Of a stretch of 64,000 nucleotides of DNA, positions 63,383 to 64,000 are shown piece after piece (the stretch's first letter is position 1; each line of letters begins with the position of its first letter). Under the pieces are notes generated by a model, which saw only the letters and a program-made list of their open reading frames with translations, was not told where the DNA came from and searched no databases. Position numbers and translations under genes: made by a program. The stretch comes from Pseudomonadota bacterium (GTDB lineage Bacteria; Pseudomonadota; Alphaproteobacteria; Sphingomonadales; SMXR01): contig JADFIA010000002.1 in the NCBI GenBank assembly GCA_022566895.1, positions 1 to 64,000 on the forward strand, written 5' to 3'.

Positions 63383-64000
63383 CTAATCGCCGGTCTGGAT
63401 GCGCTCGACCAGTTGCTTGACGGTCGGCACGAAGCCATTCGAGTAGAACGGATCCTTCCGGAAATTAAAGGCGTTGTGGCCGGCAAACATCAAGTTTTCC
63501 TGGATGCTGCCATTATGGGCAATGTCCTGAAGCGTTTTTTGAATGCAGAAGCTGCGCGGATCCGCCTTGCGGCCGCTCGAGTGCTTTTCATTGTCGGCCC
63601 AGTTGGAAAACAGACACTGCGACAAACAACCCATGCAGTCGACCTGATCGCGGCGAATGCTCTCGCGGCGCTCCCGCGTAACAAAAATCAGGGTCTGGTC
63701 CGGAGTCCTAAGGGCCTCAGTATACCCCATTTTCATCCACTTCTTGCCGCGCAATAGATCACCGGGCGTCACATAGACCGGGCGGGCCCGCACCAGCTTC
63801 AGCTCTGCCGTATGATCGCCAACCTCCTCGATACTGAAAGCGATCTGGCGCTCGTTTCGCTCTTCCAGCTCTTTCAAATAGTTGTTCCTGACCGCCGACG
63901 AATAAAATCCGGTGGGACTGAAGCGGTGCAGCAGGACGTCGCCATCTTTCAACGTCATCAGCCGTTCTTTCCAGGCGTCCGAGATCGGGCTTTCCTTGGT
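63383..64000 (-). CDS. Nitronate monooxygenase-like flavoprotein, C-terminal part (runs off right edge)
   Basis: In-frame extension upstream of M 63958 gives TKESPISDAWKERLMTLKDGDVLLHRF; C-terminus FVTRERRESIRRDQVDCMGCLSQCLFSNW...NGFVPTVKQLVERIQTGD. Confidence 0.6.
   Translation of the reverse strand, partial: TKESPISDAWKERLMTLKDGDVLLHRFSPTGFYSSAVRNNYLKELEERNERQIAFSIEEVGDHTAELKLVRARPVYVTPGDLLRGKKWMKMGYTEALRTPDQTLIFVTRERRESIRRDQVDCMGCLSQCLFSNWADNEKHSSGRKADPRSFCIQKTLQDIAHNGSIQENLMFAGHNAFNFRKDPFYSNGFVPTVKQLVERIQTGD

Overview
The 64 kb window is a gene-dense, GC-rich chromosomal segment that looks alphaproteobacterial. The lineage is inferred from gene order and families: rpsT-dnaA-dnaN-recF-gyrB, ubiE-ubiB-coaBC-dut, MmcB, DUF3126-like, and a short SRP RNA just upstream of dnaX. 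Most of it is conserved core genome: thrS, infC, rpmI-rplT-pheS-pheT, lepA, dnaX-ybaB-recR, def-fmt-truA, dapE-dapD, engB-yidC-yidD-rnpA-rpmH, a PBP1A-type gene, gyrB/recF/dnaN/dnaA/rpsT, and mutM/ubiE/ubiB/coaBC/dut. There are three tRNAs (Leu-CAG, Ser-GGA, Arg-ACG) and an SRP RNA. The main exception is a compact, AT-richer islet at about 40.44-42.37 kb, immediately downstream of tRNA-Arg(ACG). It encodes three miniature helix-turn-helix proteins (sigma-70 region-4-like) in tandem. These are followed, one nucleotide after the third stop codon, by a winged-helix plus CHAT (caspase-like) protease with recognisable His (SGHG) and Cys (NAC) motifs. I read this as a candidate minimal HTH/protease signalling or defence module. 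A second item is a large serine/threonine kinase gene on the minus strand at the left edge. It is absent from the ORF track because its stop lies outside the window. Its predicted order is kinase, TM, PG-binding-like domain, about seven 44-aa (132-bp) repeats, then propeller-like repeats. All calls come from reading the sequence; no database search was run.
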